A stretch of 64,000 nt of DNA from an uncultured Clostridia bacterium (GTDB taxonomy: Bacteria > Bacillota > Clostridia > Oscillospirales > Ruminococcaceae): NCBI GenBank assembly GCA_947627875.1, contig CANQXS010000001.1, positions 208,684 through 272,683 on the forward strand, given 5' to 3'. The position numbers and the translations under genes are program-made. The notes under the pieces are model-generated. The model made no database searches and was not told where the DNA came from. It worked only from the letters and a program-made list of their open reading frames with translations. Positions 42,008 to 52,686 of the stretch are shown here, piece after piece (within the stretch, counting starts at the first letter, position 1; every line of letters begins with the position of its first letter).

Positions 42008-44521
42008 TTACTCTTCCGTTACGGTCATATCCGCGGGAATGCTGCCGCCCATAGTGGTCTTTCGCTCGAGCCACTGCTCTTTTGTCATCTTTATTTCGCG
42101 GGGCTTCGCGCCGTCTGCGGGACCGACTATCCCCATCTGTTCGAGCTCGTCCATAATTCTTGCGGCTCTCGCATAGCCGAGCTTGAGCCTGCGCTGCAAA
42201 AATGTAGTAGACGCGACGTTTTCGCGGACGATGCATTCTATCGCCCTTTCTATCATATCGCCCTGACCGTTGTCCTGCGGGGCTTCGTCGGTCTGAGCAG
42301 GCTTCTCGCCCTTCGGGACGGGTATATGCTTTTCAATCTCGGTCGCGACTTCGTCGTCATACTGCGATGCGGTCTGAGCCTTGAGGAAGTCCACAACGCG
42401 GCGTATTTCCTCGGTTGCAACGAAGCTGCCCTGGATTCTCACCGGCTTTCCTACGCCGACCGGCTTATAGAGCAGGTCGCCGTTGCCGAGGAGCTTTTCC
42501 GCGCCGCCTTCGTCGAGAATTACCCTCGAATCGACCTGATTCGAGACCTTAAGAGCAACTCTGCTCGGGATATTCGCCTTGATAAGACCCGTGACGATAT
42601 CTACTCTCGGGCTCTGGGTCGCGATGATGAGGTGCATTCCCGCGGCTCTCGCGAGCTGAGCTATGCGGCAGATCGACTCTTCGACCTCTTTCGGCGCCGC
42701 CATCATAAGGTCGGCGAGCTCGTCCACGATAATAACGATTTTCGGGAGCGGACTCATTCCCTCTTTGTCCTTGACGAACTCGTTGTAGTCGCCGAGGTCG
42801 CGGACGCCGTTGTCGGAAAACAGCTTATAGCGCTTCATCATTTCGGTAACCGCCCAGCCGAGCGCTCCGGCTGCCTTTCTCGCTTCGGTAACGACCGGTA
42901 TCAACAGGTGCGGAATTCCGTTATAAACGGGGAATTCGACCTGTTTCGGGTCTACGAGAATGAGCTTTACCTCGTCGGGAGAGGCGTTATAGAGAATGCT
43001 CATAATTATCGAGTTGGTGAAGACGGATTTGCCGGAGCCGGTGGTGCCGGCTATCAGAAGATGGGGCATCTTTGCGATGTCGCCGGTCACGATTTTACCC
43101 TCGATGTTCTTTCCGACTGGGAATCCGAGCTTTGATTTCTGGTTCCTGAATTCGTCGGAGTCGATTAGCTCGCGTATGTAAACCGTTTCCCTTACTTTGT
43201 TTGCAAGCTCTATTCCGACTGCTGCTTTTCCGGGGATAGGCGCTTCGATCCTTACGCCCTCGGCGGCGAGGTTGAGCGCGATGTCGTCGGCAAGGCTGGT
43301 TATCCTCGATACCTTTACGCCCGCGGCGGGCTGAAGCTCGTAGCGAGTTACCGAAGGTCCGCGGTGGGTGTCTATTATCCTTGTCGTCACACCGAAGCTC
43401 TTGAGCGTTTCGACGAGCGTTTCAGAATTCTGCAGAATTTCAAGCCGCGTATCCTCGGCAGAAGCCGAGCTGCGCGGAGGATTCAAAAGGTCTATCGGCG
43501 GGATATCGTATGCCGACTTCACGCTGTCGTCGTTTTCTATAAGCGTGGTCTGACCGTCCTCGTTGACGTAGATAGGGTTGGTTATCTCGGCAGCGGCGGC
43601 AGCCTCGGCGTCGGGGTCGGAAGAAGGCTCCTCGGCTTTGCGCTTCGGCTTTTCCTTTTTAGTCTTCTCCTTGTCGTTCTGAGGCTCAATATCGCGGAAT
43701 ACGGGCTGTTCTTCCTTAGGAGACACAACGGGGTGCTGCGGGAGCTCGTCAACTGCGGTAGCGGGCTCCTCCGTGTCGGTGTCGGGAATGAACTTGGCAA
43801 TATCGACGCGCTTTTCCTTTCTGCGCTTTTCATCGGCTTTGCGCGCTTCCTCGGCTTTCTGAGCCTCGATAAGGTCGCGCTCCTCGCCGTTCTGACGTAT
43901 AGCATCGCCCGCTTTGCCGAAGATTTTGGCAAAGAAGTGCCAAACGTCGACGAGGGTGATGTTTGTTAAGAGCATCGCGAAAAGAATCACGAGCAGAATT
44001 ATTATGATGAGTGCGCCGGTGGTCCCGCAAAGAGCGTTGAGCGGTCCTCCTAAGAGAATACTGACGGTTCCGCCGCCCTTCATCATCTTTCCGTTCTCGC
44101 GAAGGTTATAGATGATACCGCCTTCGCCGAAAAGCTTTTCCCCCTCATAAACGGGGAGCTTGTTTGAGAGGCGGTATATTATCTCAATCATCGGGCTTAT
44201 GAGCAGGACGAGCACAATGCCCTGTATCACCTTTGTTATGACGGCGCTCTTAGAGCGGTCCATAGCGAGCATAACTGCGACGTAGAGCATTATAGGCGCA
44301 AAGAGAACGGCGGTAACGCCCATAAGACCCCAGAGCGCGTTGTGCATCCAGAGCCATACCGCCTGACCTTTTATGTATGTCAAAAACAGAACGAACACCG
44401 CGAAGATGAATATCACGGAGCTCCACATTCTGTTTCTTCTCAGGCGCGCTGCCTCGCTGAGCTCGGGCTTGCGCTTGCGAGAAGATGTTTTTTTAGTCGA
44501 TTTTGCTGTTTTGGACGGCAT
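42008..44521 (-). CDS. ftsK: FtsK/SpoIIIE family DNA translocase
   Basis: 837 aa. Four N-terminal transmembrane helices (about 25-175), an acidic/charged linker (about 210-340), an alpha-beta motor domain with GTTGSGKS (about 490) and DELADLMM, and a C-terminal gamma winged helix (RENVASTTFLQRRLKLGYAR) that reads KOPS/SRS sites. It pumps chromosome DNA through the division or sporulation septum. Its position next to tepA and ylzJ matches spoIIIE of Bacillus. Confidence 0.95.
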   Translation of the reverse strand: MPSKTAKSTKKTSSRKRKPELSEAARLRRNRMWSSVIFIFAVFVLFLTYIKGQAVWLWMHNALWGLMGVTAVLFAPIMLYVAVMLAMDRSKSAVITKVIQGIVLVLLISPMIEIIYRLSNKLPVYEGEKLFGEGGIIYNLRENGKMMKGGGTVSILLGGPLNALCGTTGALIIIILLVILFAMLLTNITLVDVWHFFAKIFGKAGDAIRQNGEERDLIEAQKAEEARKADEKRRKEKRVDIAKFIPDTDTEEPATAVDELPQHPVVSPKEEQPVFRDIEPQNDKEKTKKEKPKRKAEEPSSDPDAEAAAAAEITNPIYVNEDGQTTLIENDDSVKSAYDIPPIDLLNPPRSSASAEDTRLEILQNSETLVETLKSFGVTTRIIDTHRGPSVTRYELQPAAGVKVSRITSLADDIALNLAAEGVRIEAPIPGKAAVGIELANKVRETVYIRELIDSDEFRNQKSKLGFPVGKNIEGKIVTGDIAKMPHLLIAGTTGSGKSVFTNSIIMSILYNASPDEVKLILVDPKQVEFPVYNGIPHLLIPVVTEARKAAGALGWAVTEMMKRYKLFSDNGVRDLGDYNEFVKDKEGMSPLPKIVIIVDELADLMMAAPKEVEESICRIAQLARAAGMHLIIATQSPRVDIVTGLIKANIPSRVALKVSNQVDSRVILDEGGAEKLLGNGDLLYKPVGVGKPVRIQGSFVATEEIRRVVDFLKAQTASQYDDEVATEIEKHIPVPKGEKPAQTDEAPQDNGQGDMIERAIECIVRENVASTTFLQRRLKLGYARAARIMDELEQMGIVGPADGAKPREIKMTKEQWLERKTTMGGSIPADMTVTEE

Positions 44522-44541
44522 TTTTTAACTTCCCCCGAATC

Positions 44542-45408
44542 TTATTTTCCGAAAACTATCGGATGACCCATAATTGCCTCAACAATGGATATGATTATTA
44601 CAACAGTACCGAGAACGGCGGTGTATATTGCGAAATACTTGAAGCGGTCGGTTTTCATCAGCCACTGAACGAGCTTTATGGCTCCGAAGCCGACAAGCGC
44701 CGAAACTACAAGACCGATAATGCAGGGCAGAACGCCTATCGGAACGCCCTGAGAGATACCGTCTTTAAGCTCTAAAAGCCCGCCGCCGAGAATAGCGGGA
44801 ATCCCGAGGATAAAGCTGTAGCTCACGGCTTCGTCGCGCCTCAGCCCAGAGAAGATGCCCGCCGAAATAGTCGAGCCCGAGCGGCTTACGCCAGGCAGAA
44901 GAGCTATCGACTGGAAGAAGCCTATCCTTACGGCGTCGGGAACTTTAAGGTCGGTCATCTCTTTGCTGCCCTTGGCGGTGAGGTCTGCCATAATCAGGAT
45001 AGCCGCGGTATAAAGGAAGCATACGCCCTCGGCAAAGATTCCGGAATCCTCGGCAAAGCCCTCGAAGAAGCCCTTGAATATGTAAAACGGGATCAGCACG
45101 GCGGTGGAGATGATGAACATAAAGATAACTCTGCGCTCGGGCGGAGCGTTTTTAATCGAGAATTTTCCCGTGAAGATGTCTTTAATCATCGCGAAGAATT
45201 CGAGTATGAGCGAAAGAATGCGCTTTCTGAATACGGCAATTACCGCAATAAGCGTACCAAGGTGCAAAAGCGCCGAGAACATCAGCGCGCCCTCGCCGCT
45301 GTTGCCCGAAAAATGCTGGTAGAGCGAGAGATGCCCCGAAGAAGATACCGGAAGGAACTCGGTAAGCCCCTGTATCACTGCCTGAAAAATCGCGTCTAAA
45401 ACCGACAT
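44542..45408 (-). CDS. uppP: Undecaprenyl-diphosphatase UppP (BacA)
   Basis: 288 aa membrane protein with about eight helices. Family motifs: GLTEFLPVSSSGHL near residue 15 and PGVSRSGSTI near 175. It recycles undecaprenyl diphosphate to the lipid carrier for wall synthesis and gives bacitracin tolerance. It sits in the tepA-ftsK run. Confidence 0.95.
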   Translation of the reverse strand: MSVLDAIFQAVIQGLTEFLPVSSSGHLSLYQHFSGNSGEGALMFSALLHLGTLIAVIAVFRKRILSLILEFFAMIKDIFTGKFSIKNAPPERRVIFMFIISTAVLIPFYIFKGFFEGFAEDSGIFAEGVCFLYTAAILIMADLTAKGSKEMTDLKVPDAVRIGFFQSIALLPGVSRSGSTISAGIFSGLRRDEAVSYSFILGIPAILGGGLLELKDGISQGVPIGVLPCIIGLVVSALVGFGAIKLVQWLMKTDRFKYFAIYTAVLGTVVIIISIVEAIMGHPIVFGK

Positions 45409-45424
45409 AACAAAACCCCCGTTG

Positions 45425-45619
45425 TCATTTTTTTATTCTTTTTCCCGGCTGGTAATCATTTTTCAGATACATCGCCGGATCTGTGGAAAACAAGCCCACT
45501 ATCTTTTTATTCTTTCCCGAGCCGATATATTCTAACTTTCCGCCGGCGACGTTCATATAATTCCGCGCCCTGCTTTTGCTGAAAAATATATCGTACTCGC
45601 TAACGACCGTGTAAAGCAT
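45425..45619 (-). CDS. YlzJ-like small protein
   Basis: 64 aa, beginning MLYTVVSEYDIFF and basic throughout. The size, start and position between tepA and the ftsK region match YlzJ of Bacillus, a small protein of unknown function. Its start directly abuts the tepA stop. Confidence 0.8.
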   Translation of the reverse strand: MLYTVVSEYDIFFSKSRARNYMNVAGGKLEYIGSGKNKKIVGLFSTDPAMYLKNDYQPGKRIKK

Positions 45620-46309
45620 CTATCTGCCCTCTATCATTCCGTAGAGACATTCTATAGCCTCTGAAAGCCCGCCGACGGAATCTATTATCCCCTCTCTGAC
45701 GGCGTCTTCGCCCGTGAGAACGCTGCCGACGTCCATAACGAGCTCCCCCGTTCTGAGCATAAGCTCTTTGAAGCGTTCGGGCGATATCCTCGAATTGTCG
45801 GTCACGAACCTGACTATTCGCTCCTGCATCTTTTCAAAATACGAAAGAGTCTGCGGAACGCCGAGGACAAGCCCCGTGAGCCTTACGGGGTGGATCGTCA
45901 TAGTCGCCGATTTCACGATAAAAGAGCGCCTTGCGCTTACCGCGAGCGGAACGCCTATCGAATGACCGCCGCCTACGACTATCGAGACGGTAGGCGTTTT
46001 CATAGAGGATATCAGCTCTGCAAGCGCGAGCCCCGCCTCGACGTCTCCGCCGACGGTGTTTATTATTATGATGAGCCCTTCTATCGAAGTGTCCTGCTCT
46101 ATAGCCACGAGCGCAGGCATTATATGCTCATATTTGGTCGTCTTGTTCTGCGGAGGGAGAATATAATGCCCCTCTATCTGCCCTATCACCGAAAGGCAGT
46201 GGATAAGATGCCGGGCGTTGGGAATGGCGACGTCGCGGTATTTCTCCGATTCCTCGCTCTGTTCCTCCGTAACCTCTCCAACAGTCTCGTTATAGTCCTG
46301 AGTATCCAT
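45620..46309 (-). CDS. tepA: ClpP-fold translocation-enhancing protein TepA
   Basis: 229 aa ClpP-like serine protease without signal peptide. It has the [14 protein letters not shown] loop, the [14 protein letters not shown] stretch around the expected catalytic Ser, and [10 protein letters not shown] with the His. TepA in Bacillus degrades small acid-soluble or translocation-related peptides. First gene of the ten-gene operon. Confidence 0.9.
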   Translation of the reverse strand: MDTQDYNETVGEVTEEQSEESEKYRDVAIPNARHLIHCLSVIGQIEGHYILPPQNKTTKYEHIMPALVAIEQDTSIEGLIIIINTVGGDVEAGLALAELISSMKTPTVSIVVGGGHSIGVPLAVSARRSFIVKSATMTIHPVRLTGLVLGVPQTLSYFEKMQERIVRFVTDNSRISPERFKELMLRTGELVMDVGSVLTGEDAVREGIIDSVGGLSEAIECLYGMIEGR

Positions 46310-46378
46310 AGCGCACCCCTCAAAAGAATATCGGGGTTATTTTCCCACGGCGCGGGCGGATTATTCACAGCTTTATAT

Positions 46379-46407
46379 ATTATATCTCAAACATACGCCG
46401 CCGTCAA
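46379..46407 (-). promoter_or_regulatory. Promoter of the tepA-ftsK-ispH operon
   Basis: Minus-strand TTGACG, 17 bp, TATAAT, 69 bp upstream of tepA. Confidence 0.85.
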
Positions 46408-46499
46408 GAACGAAACTGACTGTTTTGCAGGAAAATATTCAAAAAATTTCATTTTTATTGTGATATTTCGGAATTATTCCGTCTTTACCCGTTTAACGC

Positions 46500-46528
46500 T
46501 TGACAACCGGCTTTTGATATAATACTAT
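46500..46528 (+). promoter_or_regulatory. Promoter of the aconitase-isocitrate dehydrogenase operon
   Basis: TTGACA at 46500-46505, 17 bp, TACTAT at 46523-46528. A TATAAT at 46518 lies only 12 bp from the same -35, so the 17-bp pairing is preferred. Confidence 0.75.
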
Positions 46529-46578
46529 ATATTGTATGGAAAATCGAATTTTCAGACTCAGATATGGAGGTTATATTT

Positions 46579-48507
46579 ATGGGACTGTCACTTGCCGAAA
46601 AAATACTTAAGGCGCACTTAGTCGAAGGCGAATTCAAAAAGGGAGAGCAAATTGCAATCCGAATGGACCAGACTCTCACTCAGGACGCCACAGGCACGAT
46701 GGCGTATATAGAATACATAGCTATGGGGGTACCCCGCGTTAAGACCGAAAAGAGCGTTGCATATATCGACCACAACACTCTCCAGTCGGGCTTTGAAAAC
46801 GCCGACGACCACCGCTTTATCGGTTCGGTCGCAAAAAAGCACGGGATAAGCTTTTCACGACCCGGCAACGGTATCTGCCATCAGGTCCACCTTGAGCGCT
46901 TCGGCGCGCCCGGCAAAACGCTCATCGGCTCAGACAGCCACACCCCTACCGGCGGCGGTCTCGGAATGATAGCGATAGGAGCGGGCGGTCTCGACGTAGC
47001 GGTAGCTATGGGCGGCGGAGCCTATTATATCACCTATCCGAAGATAATCAGGGTCGTACTTAAGGGAAAGCTTTCCCCTTGGGTCTCGGCTAAAGACGTT
47101 ATCCTCGAGGTTTTGCGCAGGCTCAGCGTTAAAGGAGGAGTAGGGTATATAGTTGAATATGCCGGAGAAGGCGTAAAAACGCTTTCCGTCCCCGAAAGAG
47201 CCACTATAACAAATATGGGAGCCGAGCTCGGCGCAACAACCTCTATCTTCCCGAGTGACGAACGCACCCTTGAATTTCTTAAGGCTCAGGGAAGAGAAGA
47301 GGTTTATGTTCCCCTTTCCGCCGACCCCGACGCCGTTTACGACAAGGAGCTCGTTATAGACCTTTCGGAGCTCGAACCTCTTGCCGCCTGCCCTCATTCC
47401 CCCGACAATGTAAAGCCCGTCCGCGAGCTTGCGGGAATGAAGATAGACCAGTGCTGCATCGGCTCCTGCACCAACTCCTCGTTTGTCGATATGATGAAGG
47501 TAGCCTATATCCTCGGCGGAAAAACGGTGTCTCCGTCGGTTTCTTTGGCGATTGCCCCCGGCTCGAAGCAGGTCCTCTCGACGATATCGCAGAACGGCGC
47601 TCTGACCAAGATGATAGACGCCGGCGCGAGGATACTCGAATCCGCCTGCGGACCCTGCATAGGTATGGGTCAGTCGCCGAATTCAAAGGGAATTTCGCTT
47701 CGCACCTTCAACCGCAACTTCGAGGGCAGAAGCGGCACCCGCGACGCGGGCGTTTACCTCGTTTCCCCCGAGACAGCCGCTGCTTCGGCGCTCACCGGCG
47801 TTATGACCGACCCGCGCACCTTGGGAGATATTCCGCTCTTTGAGCTGCCGGAAAAGTTCCTCATAAACGACAATATGATAGAGCTGCCCGCAGACGTCTC
47901 AGAGATGGACAGCGTTGAAATTTTAAGAGGTCCGAACATAGCCGGCTACCCCGAGACTTCGCCGCTCAGCGACAGCCTGAGCATCCCCTGCTCGCTCAAG
48001 GTCGGCGACAACATCACTACCGACCACATTATGCCAGCGGGCGCGAAGATACTTCCGCTGCGCTCGAATATCCCCGAGATTTCAAAGCACTGCTTCACCG
48101 TTTGCGACGAAACATTCCCCGAAAGAGCGAAAAAGCTCGGCGCTTCGGTCATCGTCGGAGGAGAGAACTACGGTCAGGGCTCGAGCAGAGAGCACGCCGC
48201 GCTTGCGCCGCTCTACCTCGGAGTAAAAGCGGTCATCGTGAAGTCGTTCGCAAGAATTCACAAGGCTAATCTTATCAACGCGGGGATCCTGCCGCTCACA
48301 TTTAAAAATCCCGACGACTATGATAAAATCGCGCAGGGAGACACCGTTGAATTCGGCAGCCTCCGCGAGACCGTTAAAAACAGCGGGGATATAATAGCTA
48401 AAGTGAACGGCAAGGAAATCGCGCTTTTGCTCGATATCTCCGAAAGAGACCGCGAGATAATGCTCGCCGGCGGACTTTTGGACTATACGAGAGAAAATCT
48501 TAAGTAA
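46579..48507 (+). CDS. Aconitate hydratase (short, LeuC-like type)
   Basis: 642 aa. The [4Fe-4S] cysteines lie in CIGSCTNS and CGPCIGMGQ, the substrate loop is [13 protein letters not shown], and the C-terminal swivel domain holds [13 protein letters not shown]. This is the compact aconitase type found in anaerobes, shorter than AcnA (about 890 aa). It interconverts citrate and isocitrate. The ATG at 46579 is eight bases after GGAGG; an earlier ATG overlaps that site. It is followed after 28 bp by isocitrate dehydrogenase, giving a citrate to 2-oxoglutarate pathway for glutamate. Confidence 0.93.
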   Translation: MGLSLAEKILKAHLVEGEFKKGEQIAIRMDQTLTQDATGTMAYIEYIAMGVPRVKTEKSVAYIDHNTLQSGFENADDHRFIGSVAKKHGISFSRPGNGICHQVHLERFGAPGKTLIGSDSHTPTGGGLGMIAIGAGGLDVAVAMGGGAYYITYPKIIRVVLKGKLSPWVSAKDVILEVLRRLSVKGGVGYIVEYAGEGVKTLSVPERATITNMGAELGATTSIFPSDERTLEFLKAQGREEVYVPLSADPDAVYDKELVIDLSELEPLAACPHSPDNVKPVRELAGMKIDQCCIGSCTNSSFVDMMKVAYILGGKTVSPSVSLAIAPGSKQVLSTISQNGALTKMIDAGARILESACGPCIGMGQSPNSKGISLRTFNRNFEGRSGTRDAGVYLVSPETAAASALTGVMTDPRTLGDIPLFELPEKFLINDNMIELPADVSEMDSVEILRGPNIAGYPETSPLSDSLSIPCSLKVGDNITTDHIMPAGAKILPLRSNIPEISKHCFTVCDETFPERAKKLGASVIVGGENYGQGSSREHAALAPLYLGVKAVIVKSFARIHKANLINAGILPLTFKNPDDYDKIAQGDTVEFGSLRETVKNSGDIIAKVNGKEIALLLDISERDREIMLAGGLLDYTRENLK

Positions 48508-48535
48508 CGGCTATTCTCAGGAAAGGATGATAATA

Positions 48536-49744
48536 ATGTCTAAAATCACTATGAAGACCCCGCTCGTCGAAATGGACGGCGACGAGATGACGAGAGTAAT
48601 CTGGAAGATGATAAAAGAACAGCTCATCGAGCCTTATGTCGAGCTCAAGACCGAATATTACGACCTCGGGCTCGAAAAGCGCAACGAGACCGACGACAGA
48701 ATAACCGTCGAATCCGCTGAGGCGACCAAAAAATACGGCGTTGCCGTCAAATGCGCGACGATAACCCCCAACGCCGCCAGAATGGATGAATATAAGCTCA
48801 AGCAGATGTGGAAGTCCCCCAATGGCACTATAAGGGCTATCCTCGACGGCACCGTTTTCCGCAAGCCGATAATCGTAAAGGGCATAACCCCCTTTATCCC
48901 GACCTGGACCAAGCCCATAACCATCGCCCGTCACGCCTACGGAGACATCTATAAGAACACCGAGCTAAAAGTTCCCGAGGGGGCGAAGGCGGAAATAGTA
49001 GTCACCGACCGCTACGGCAACGAGACCCGCGCGCTTATCCACGACTTTTCCGGCTCGGCGGGAATAGTTCAGGGCGTACACAACCTCGACCGCTCTATCG
49101 CGAGCTTTGCACGCTCCTGCTTTGAATTTGCGCTTTCGGAGCACGAGAGCATCTGGTTCGCCTCAAAAGACACCATTTCTAAGACCTACGACCACCGCTT
49201 CAAAGACATCTTTGCGGAAATCTTCGAGAGCGAATATAAGGCTAAGTTCGACGAAGCCGGCATTGAATACTTCTACACCCTCATCGACGACGCCGTTGCG
49301 AGGATAATCCGCTCTGAGGGCGGAGTGATTTGGGCGTGCAAGAATTACGACGGCGACGTTATGTCGGATATGGTCGCGACCGCCTATGGCAGCCTCGGGC
49401 TTATGACTTCTGTCCTCATCTCACCCGACGGCGTTTACGAATATGAGGCCGCCCACGGAACCGTTCAGCGCCATTATTACAAGTGGCTCAAGGGAGAAAA
49501 GACCTCTACCAACCCCGTCGCGACGATATTCGCCTGGAGCGGCGCATTAAGAAAGCGCGGCGAGCTCGACGACATTCCCGCGCTCTGCGACTACGCCGAC
49601 AAGCTTGAAAAAGCGACCGTAGGCACCATCGAGAGCGGAATTATGACCGGCGATATGGCGGCGCTCTCAAAGCTTGAAAACAAGCGCTCGGTTTATACCG
49701 AAGAGTTCCTCGGAGCGATTGCCGAAAGGCTTAAAAACTTATGA
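48536..49744 (+). CDS. icd: NADP-dependent isocitrate dehydrogenase (homodimeric, eukaryote-like)
   Basis: 402 aa. It belongs to the type also found in eukaryotes: [20 protein letters not shown] near the start, a KSPNGTIR substrate loop, and [17 protein letters not shown] near the NADP site. It oxidises isocitrate to 2-oxoglutarate with NADP. The start at 48536 follows AAAGG; an in-frame ATG nine bases earlier is less well placed. The stop overlaps the start of the next gene (ATGA). Confidence 0.93.
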   Translation: MSKITMKTPLVEMDGDEMTRVIWKMIKEQLIEPYVELKTEYYDLGLEKRNETDDRITVESAEATKKYGVAVKCATITPNAARMDEYKLKQMWKSPNGTIRAILDGTVFRKPIIVKGITPFIPTWTKPITIARHAYGDIYKNTELKVPEGAKAEIVVTDRYGNETRALIHDFSGSAGIVQGVHNLDRSIASFARSCFEFALSEHESIWFASKDTISKTYDHRFKDIFAEIFESEYKAKFDEAGIEYFYTLIDDAVARIIRSEGGVIWACKNYDGDVMSDMVATAYGSLGLMTSVLISPDGVYEYEAAHGTVQRHYYKWLKGEKTSTNPVATIFAWSGALRKRGELDDIPALCDYADKLEKATVGTIESGIMTGDMAALSKLENKRSVYTEEFLGAIAERLKNL

Positions 49745-50220
49745 CCTTGAAATATACTTGGGAAGATTATCAAGAAAAATACCGTGATACCGTCGAGTCT
49801 TGGCTTGACAGCGAAGCGCGGCACGGATTAGGAATCGACGACAGTTGGCAGCAGTATTATGACTATTGGTTATCAGATGAGCTTACCAAACTTGGCGAGA
49901 ATTTTTGGTGCAAGGTAATTTTGAACGGTTCGGAGCCTATTGCCGCAATCGCGGTATTTCTGAGCGAAAGCGCTGCAACACTTTATGTTTCGGAATTTGT
50001 TGTAGCATGCGGCAATCGCGGACACGGTATAGGCTCTCGGATCCTTTCGGAGTTTTTAGCCAATAGCGAAATTATAACAGGAGTCAATGCCGATGAAGCC
50101 GAGGCGCTGATTTACTTGGATAATGTTCCTTCAGAGCGTGCCTTTATAAAGGCCGGCTTTGAGTATTCGCATACACACCCCGACGGCGACGCTCGGATAT
50201 ATAAATATTGTAAAAAATGA
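49741..50220 (+). CDS. GNAT family N-acetyltransferase
   Basis: 159 aa. The acetyl-CoA loop is [16 protein letters not shown] (about 91-106), preceded by a beta strand and followed by [13 protein letters not shown] near the end. Substrate unknown. It is coupled to icd by the ATGA overlap but may belong to the regulator cluster that follows. Confidence 0.85.
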   Translation: MTLKYTWEDYQEKYRDTVESWLDSEARHGLGIDDSWQQYYDYWLSDELTKLGENFWCKVILNGSEPIAAIAVFLSESAATLYVSEFVVACGNRGHGIGSRILSEFLANSEIITGVNADEAEALIYLDNVPSERAFIKAGFEYSHTHPDGDARIYKYCKK

Positions 50221-50230
50221 GGTGATATCC

Positions 50231-50861
50231 GTGGCATTTGACTACAAAAAAGAATACAAAGAGTTCTATATGCCGAAAAACAAGCCGTCAATCGTGACCG
50301 TGCCGAAAATGAATTACATCGCGGTATGCGGCAAGGGCGACCCGAACGCCGAAAACGGCGAGTATAAACAGTCGATCGGGCTCCTTTACGGAATTGCGTT
50401 CACCATCAAGATGAGCAAAATGGGCGACCACAAAATTAAGGGCTATTTTGACTATGCTGTTCCGCCGCTTGAGAGCTTCTGGAAGCAGGACGGCATCGAG
50501 TCCGGCATTGATTACTCGCGCAAGGAAGACCTCGAATTTATTTCAGTGATACGTCTGCCGGATTTTGTGACGGAAGCCGAATTTGACTGGGCTGTTGCGG
50601 AAGCGGAGAGAAAGAAAAAAGACCGACTTTTCTAAGGTCAGGTTTTTGACCGTAAACGAGGGTCTCTGCGTTCAGTGTATGCACATCGGCAGCTATGACA
50701 GCGAGCCCGAAACGGTGGAACTTATGCATAAATTTGCTGCCGAAAACGGATATAAACCGGATTTGAGCGAAGCGCGTCTGCATCACGAGATATATCTGAG
50801 CGACCCGCGCAAATGTTCGCCCGAAAGGCTTAAAACCGTTATAAGGCATCCGATAAAATAA
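50231..50861 (+). pseudogene. GyrI-like small-molecule-binding protein, frameshifted
   Basis: Begins at GTG 50231 after GAGGTGAT. The first part runs in one frame to a TAA at 50633-50635 (sequence ending AEAERKKKDRLF). Homologous sequence continues in the next frame from KKTDFSKVRFLTVNEG to the stop at 50859-50861. Removing one A from the run of six near 50608-50613 restores a single reading frame of about 209 codons, ending EIYLSDPRKCSPERLKTVIR and so on, the typical GyrI-like layout. It is either a genuine +1 insertion or a sequencing error in the A run. Confidence 0.85.
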
Positions 50862-50865
50862 TATG

Positions 50866-50913
50866 TCAAAAGTCTTTTACGCTGATAAATTCGGCTTTGT
50901 AAAAGACTTTTGA
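50866..50913 (+). terminator. Long-stem hairpin after the GyrI-like gene
   Basis: Perfect 15-bp stem TCAAAAGTCTTTTAC/GTAAAAGACTTTTGA with an 18-base loop. The T run is short, so termination may be moderate. Confidence 0.7.
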
Positions 50914-50965
50914 TTTACATTTCCGCAAAGGTGAGATAGATTTAAAGCGCAGGGAGGCGTTTTAA

Positions 50966-51556
50966 ATGAAAATTGCAAATCAGATAAAAAGGCTGAGGTC
51001 GGAAAAGGGGCTTTCTCAGGACGACCTTGCCGAGAAAATTTTCGTCTCGCGTCAGACTGTCTCAAACTGGGAGAACGAAAAGACATACCCCGATATAAAA
51101 AGCCTGATACTTCTGAGCGAGGTCTTTGAAACGTCCCTTGACGCTTTGATAAAAGGAGACCTTAACGAGATGAAAAGACAGATTGACGGGCAGGAGTATG
51201 CAAGGTTTTTGCGGAACAGTTGGATACTGACAATAATGTTTATCATTTTGCTGATAACACCTATTCCCCTCGCCCACTTTTTGCACTGGTGGGGCATCGC
51301 GGTATATATCGCGATATTTGCGCTCACGATGTATTTCGCGGTAAAAATCGAAAAGTACAAGAAAAAGTATGACATTCAGACCTTTAAGGAGATATCCGCC
51401 TTCATTGACGGCAAGAGCCTTTCAGACATTGAAAAAGCCCGCGAGGAGGGCAAAAGGCTCTATCAGAAGATATTGCTGGCGTTCTGCTCGGCGCTTGCTG
51501 CTCTTGCGGTAACGGCGGTCACAGCGTTTCTGTTTATTCATTTCTTAGGGCAATAA
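50966..51556 (+). CDS. XRE family regulator with membrane tail
   Basis: 196 aa. N-terminal cro/cI HTH (1-65, with LSQDDLAEKIFVSRQTVSNW), a linker, then two hydrophobic helices (about 85-125) and a third at the C-terminus (about 170-192). HTH proteins with such tails are common in Firmicutes and may sense membrane or small-molecule signals. GGGAGG precedes the ATG by 9 bases. Confidence 0.9.
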   Translation: MKIANQIKRLRSEKGLSQDDLAEKIFVSRQTVSNWENEKTYPDIKSLILLSEVFETSLDALIKGDLNEMKRQIDGQEYARFLRNSWILTIMFIILLITPIPLAHFLHWWGIAVYIAIFALTMYFAVKIEKYKKKYDIQTFKEISAFIDGKSLSDIEKAREEGKRLYQKILLAFCSALAALAVTAVTAFLFIHFLGQ

Positions 51557-51630
51557 ATCCGTCTGAAGAAAGCAGAAAAAGTCGGGATTTAAGATTTTGA
51601 ATGTGTTACCATAAAACCGAGGTGAACGAA

Positions 51631-52539
51631 ATGAACTGGATAGAAGGAATGTCAAAGGCAATCGACTACATCGAGGACAATCTCGACGGCGAAATAAGCT
51701 ATGCCGAGGCTGCGAAGCTCTGCTTCTGCTCGGAATACCATTTTCAGCGCGCCTTTTCCATTCTCTGCGGCTACACCCTCGGCGAATACATACGCCAGAG
51801 GAGGCTCACGCTCGCGGGGATAGAGCTTAGCTCAAAAAAGGCAAAGGTAATCGACGTTGCGCTGAAATACGGCTACGACAGCCCCGACAGCTTTGCCAAG
51901 GCGTTCCGCTCTTTCCACGGGATACTCCCCTCGCAGGCGCGCGGCGGCGGGACCCTGAAATCGTTTTCGCGCCTCAGAATCAAACTTATTTTGGAGGGTA
52001 ACACTATGAATTACAAAATCGTTGAACGACCCGAAACGGTAATGACCGGAACTATGAGGCGGCTCTCGGGAAGCCCCGCAGAGCGCCACGATCAGGAAGC
52101 GGACTTCTATATCTCGACCCGCGAACAGCAGTATGCCCTGCAGTGGCTCTCACGCGACTACGAGACGAGCGTCCTTGCCGCAGACAACTGCGCCGACGAC
52201 GGCTTCGACTGCTATATCGGCTCGTTTTTGTCAAAGAGGACCCGCGAGAATCTTATCGACGACTTCGGCGAGGAAGGAATAAAGAAGTATAAGAACCTCA
52301 CCGTCCCCGCGGGAACATATATCGTCTGCGAGACCGAGAGAATGAAATTCCCGACAGAGGTATTTTTAGACCTGCGCAAGGATATGGTCTCGGAGCTCCT
52401 GTCGACTTTAGGCTATCAGCTCCGCAGGGCTCCCGAGCTCGAGATCACCCACTGGTATTGGTCTGACGACGAAAAAGAAAGCGAAGACGTCAAAAACAAG
52501 AGGTACATCGAGGTCTGGCTGCCGGTAGAGAAGGTATGA
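51631..52539 (+). CDS. AraC family regulator with GyrI-like effector domain
   Basis: 302 aa. Two HTH motifs at 1-100 (AEAAKLCFCSEYHFQRAFS and DVALKYGYDSPDSFAKAFRS), then a GyrI-like ligand-binding domain (about 128-302), a Rob/BmrR-like arrangement used for sensing drugs or peptides. The ATG at 51631 follows GAGGTGA. The neighbouring frameshifted gene is a stand-alone GyrI-like domain. Confidence 0.92.
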   Translation: MNWIEGMSKAIDYIEDNLDGEISYAEAAKLCFCSEYHFQRAFSILCGYTLGEYIRQRRLTLAGIELSSKKAKVIDVALKYGYDSPDSFAKAFRSFHGILPSQARGGGTLKSFSRLRIKLILEGNTMNYKIVERPETVMTGTMRRLSGSPAERHDQEADFYISTREQQYALQWLSRDYETSVLAADNCADDGFDCYIGSFLSKRTRENLIDDFGEEGIKKYKNLTVPAGTYIVCETERMKFPTEVFLDLRKDMVSELLSTLGYQLRRAPELEITHWYWSDDEKESEDVKNKRYIEVWLPVEKV

Positions 52540-52547
52540 CGGCAAAC

Positions 52548-52582
52548 AAAAAGCGCTCCGTTTCATTGCGGGGCGCTTTTTT
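52548..52582 (+). terminator. Terminator of the AraC-type gene
   Basis: Stem AAAAAGCGCTCCG/CGGGGCGCTTTTT with one T-G pair, followed by T residues. Confidence 0.88.
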
Positions 52583-52637
52583 CTACCATTATTAGAAAAA
52601 ATCTCGAATAACAGGTTATTTACTTTGCGCGACGGCG

Positions 52638-52646
52638 TGGTATACT
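52638..52646 (+). promoter_or_regulatory. Extended -10 promoter of the truncated XRE gene
   Basis: TGG TATACT, 40 bp upstream of the ATG at 52687; the -35 is poorly conserved. Confidence 0.5.
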
Positions 52647-52686
52647 TAAAACATCACCGGTGAAATAAAAAACGTGAGGTAACAAT

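Noticed and set aside
46518..46523. TATAAT as the aconitase -10 box
   Set aside because: It is only 12 bp from the TTGACA; TACTAT at 46523 gives the 17-bp spacing used throughout this window.
50583..50861. Independent 92-aa gene
   Set aside because: It has no ribosome site and its start lies inside the preceding frame; it is the second half of the frameshifted GyrI-like gene.
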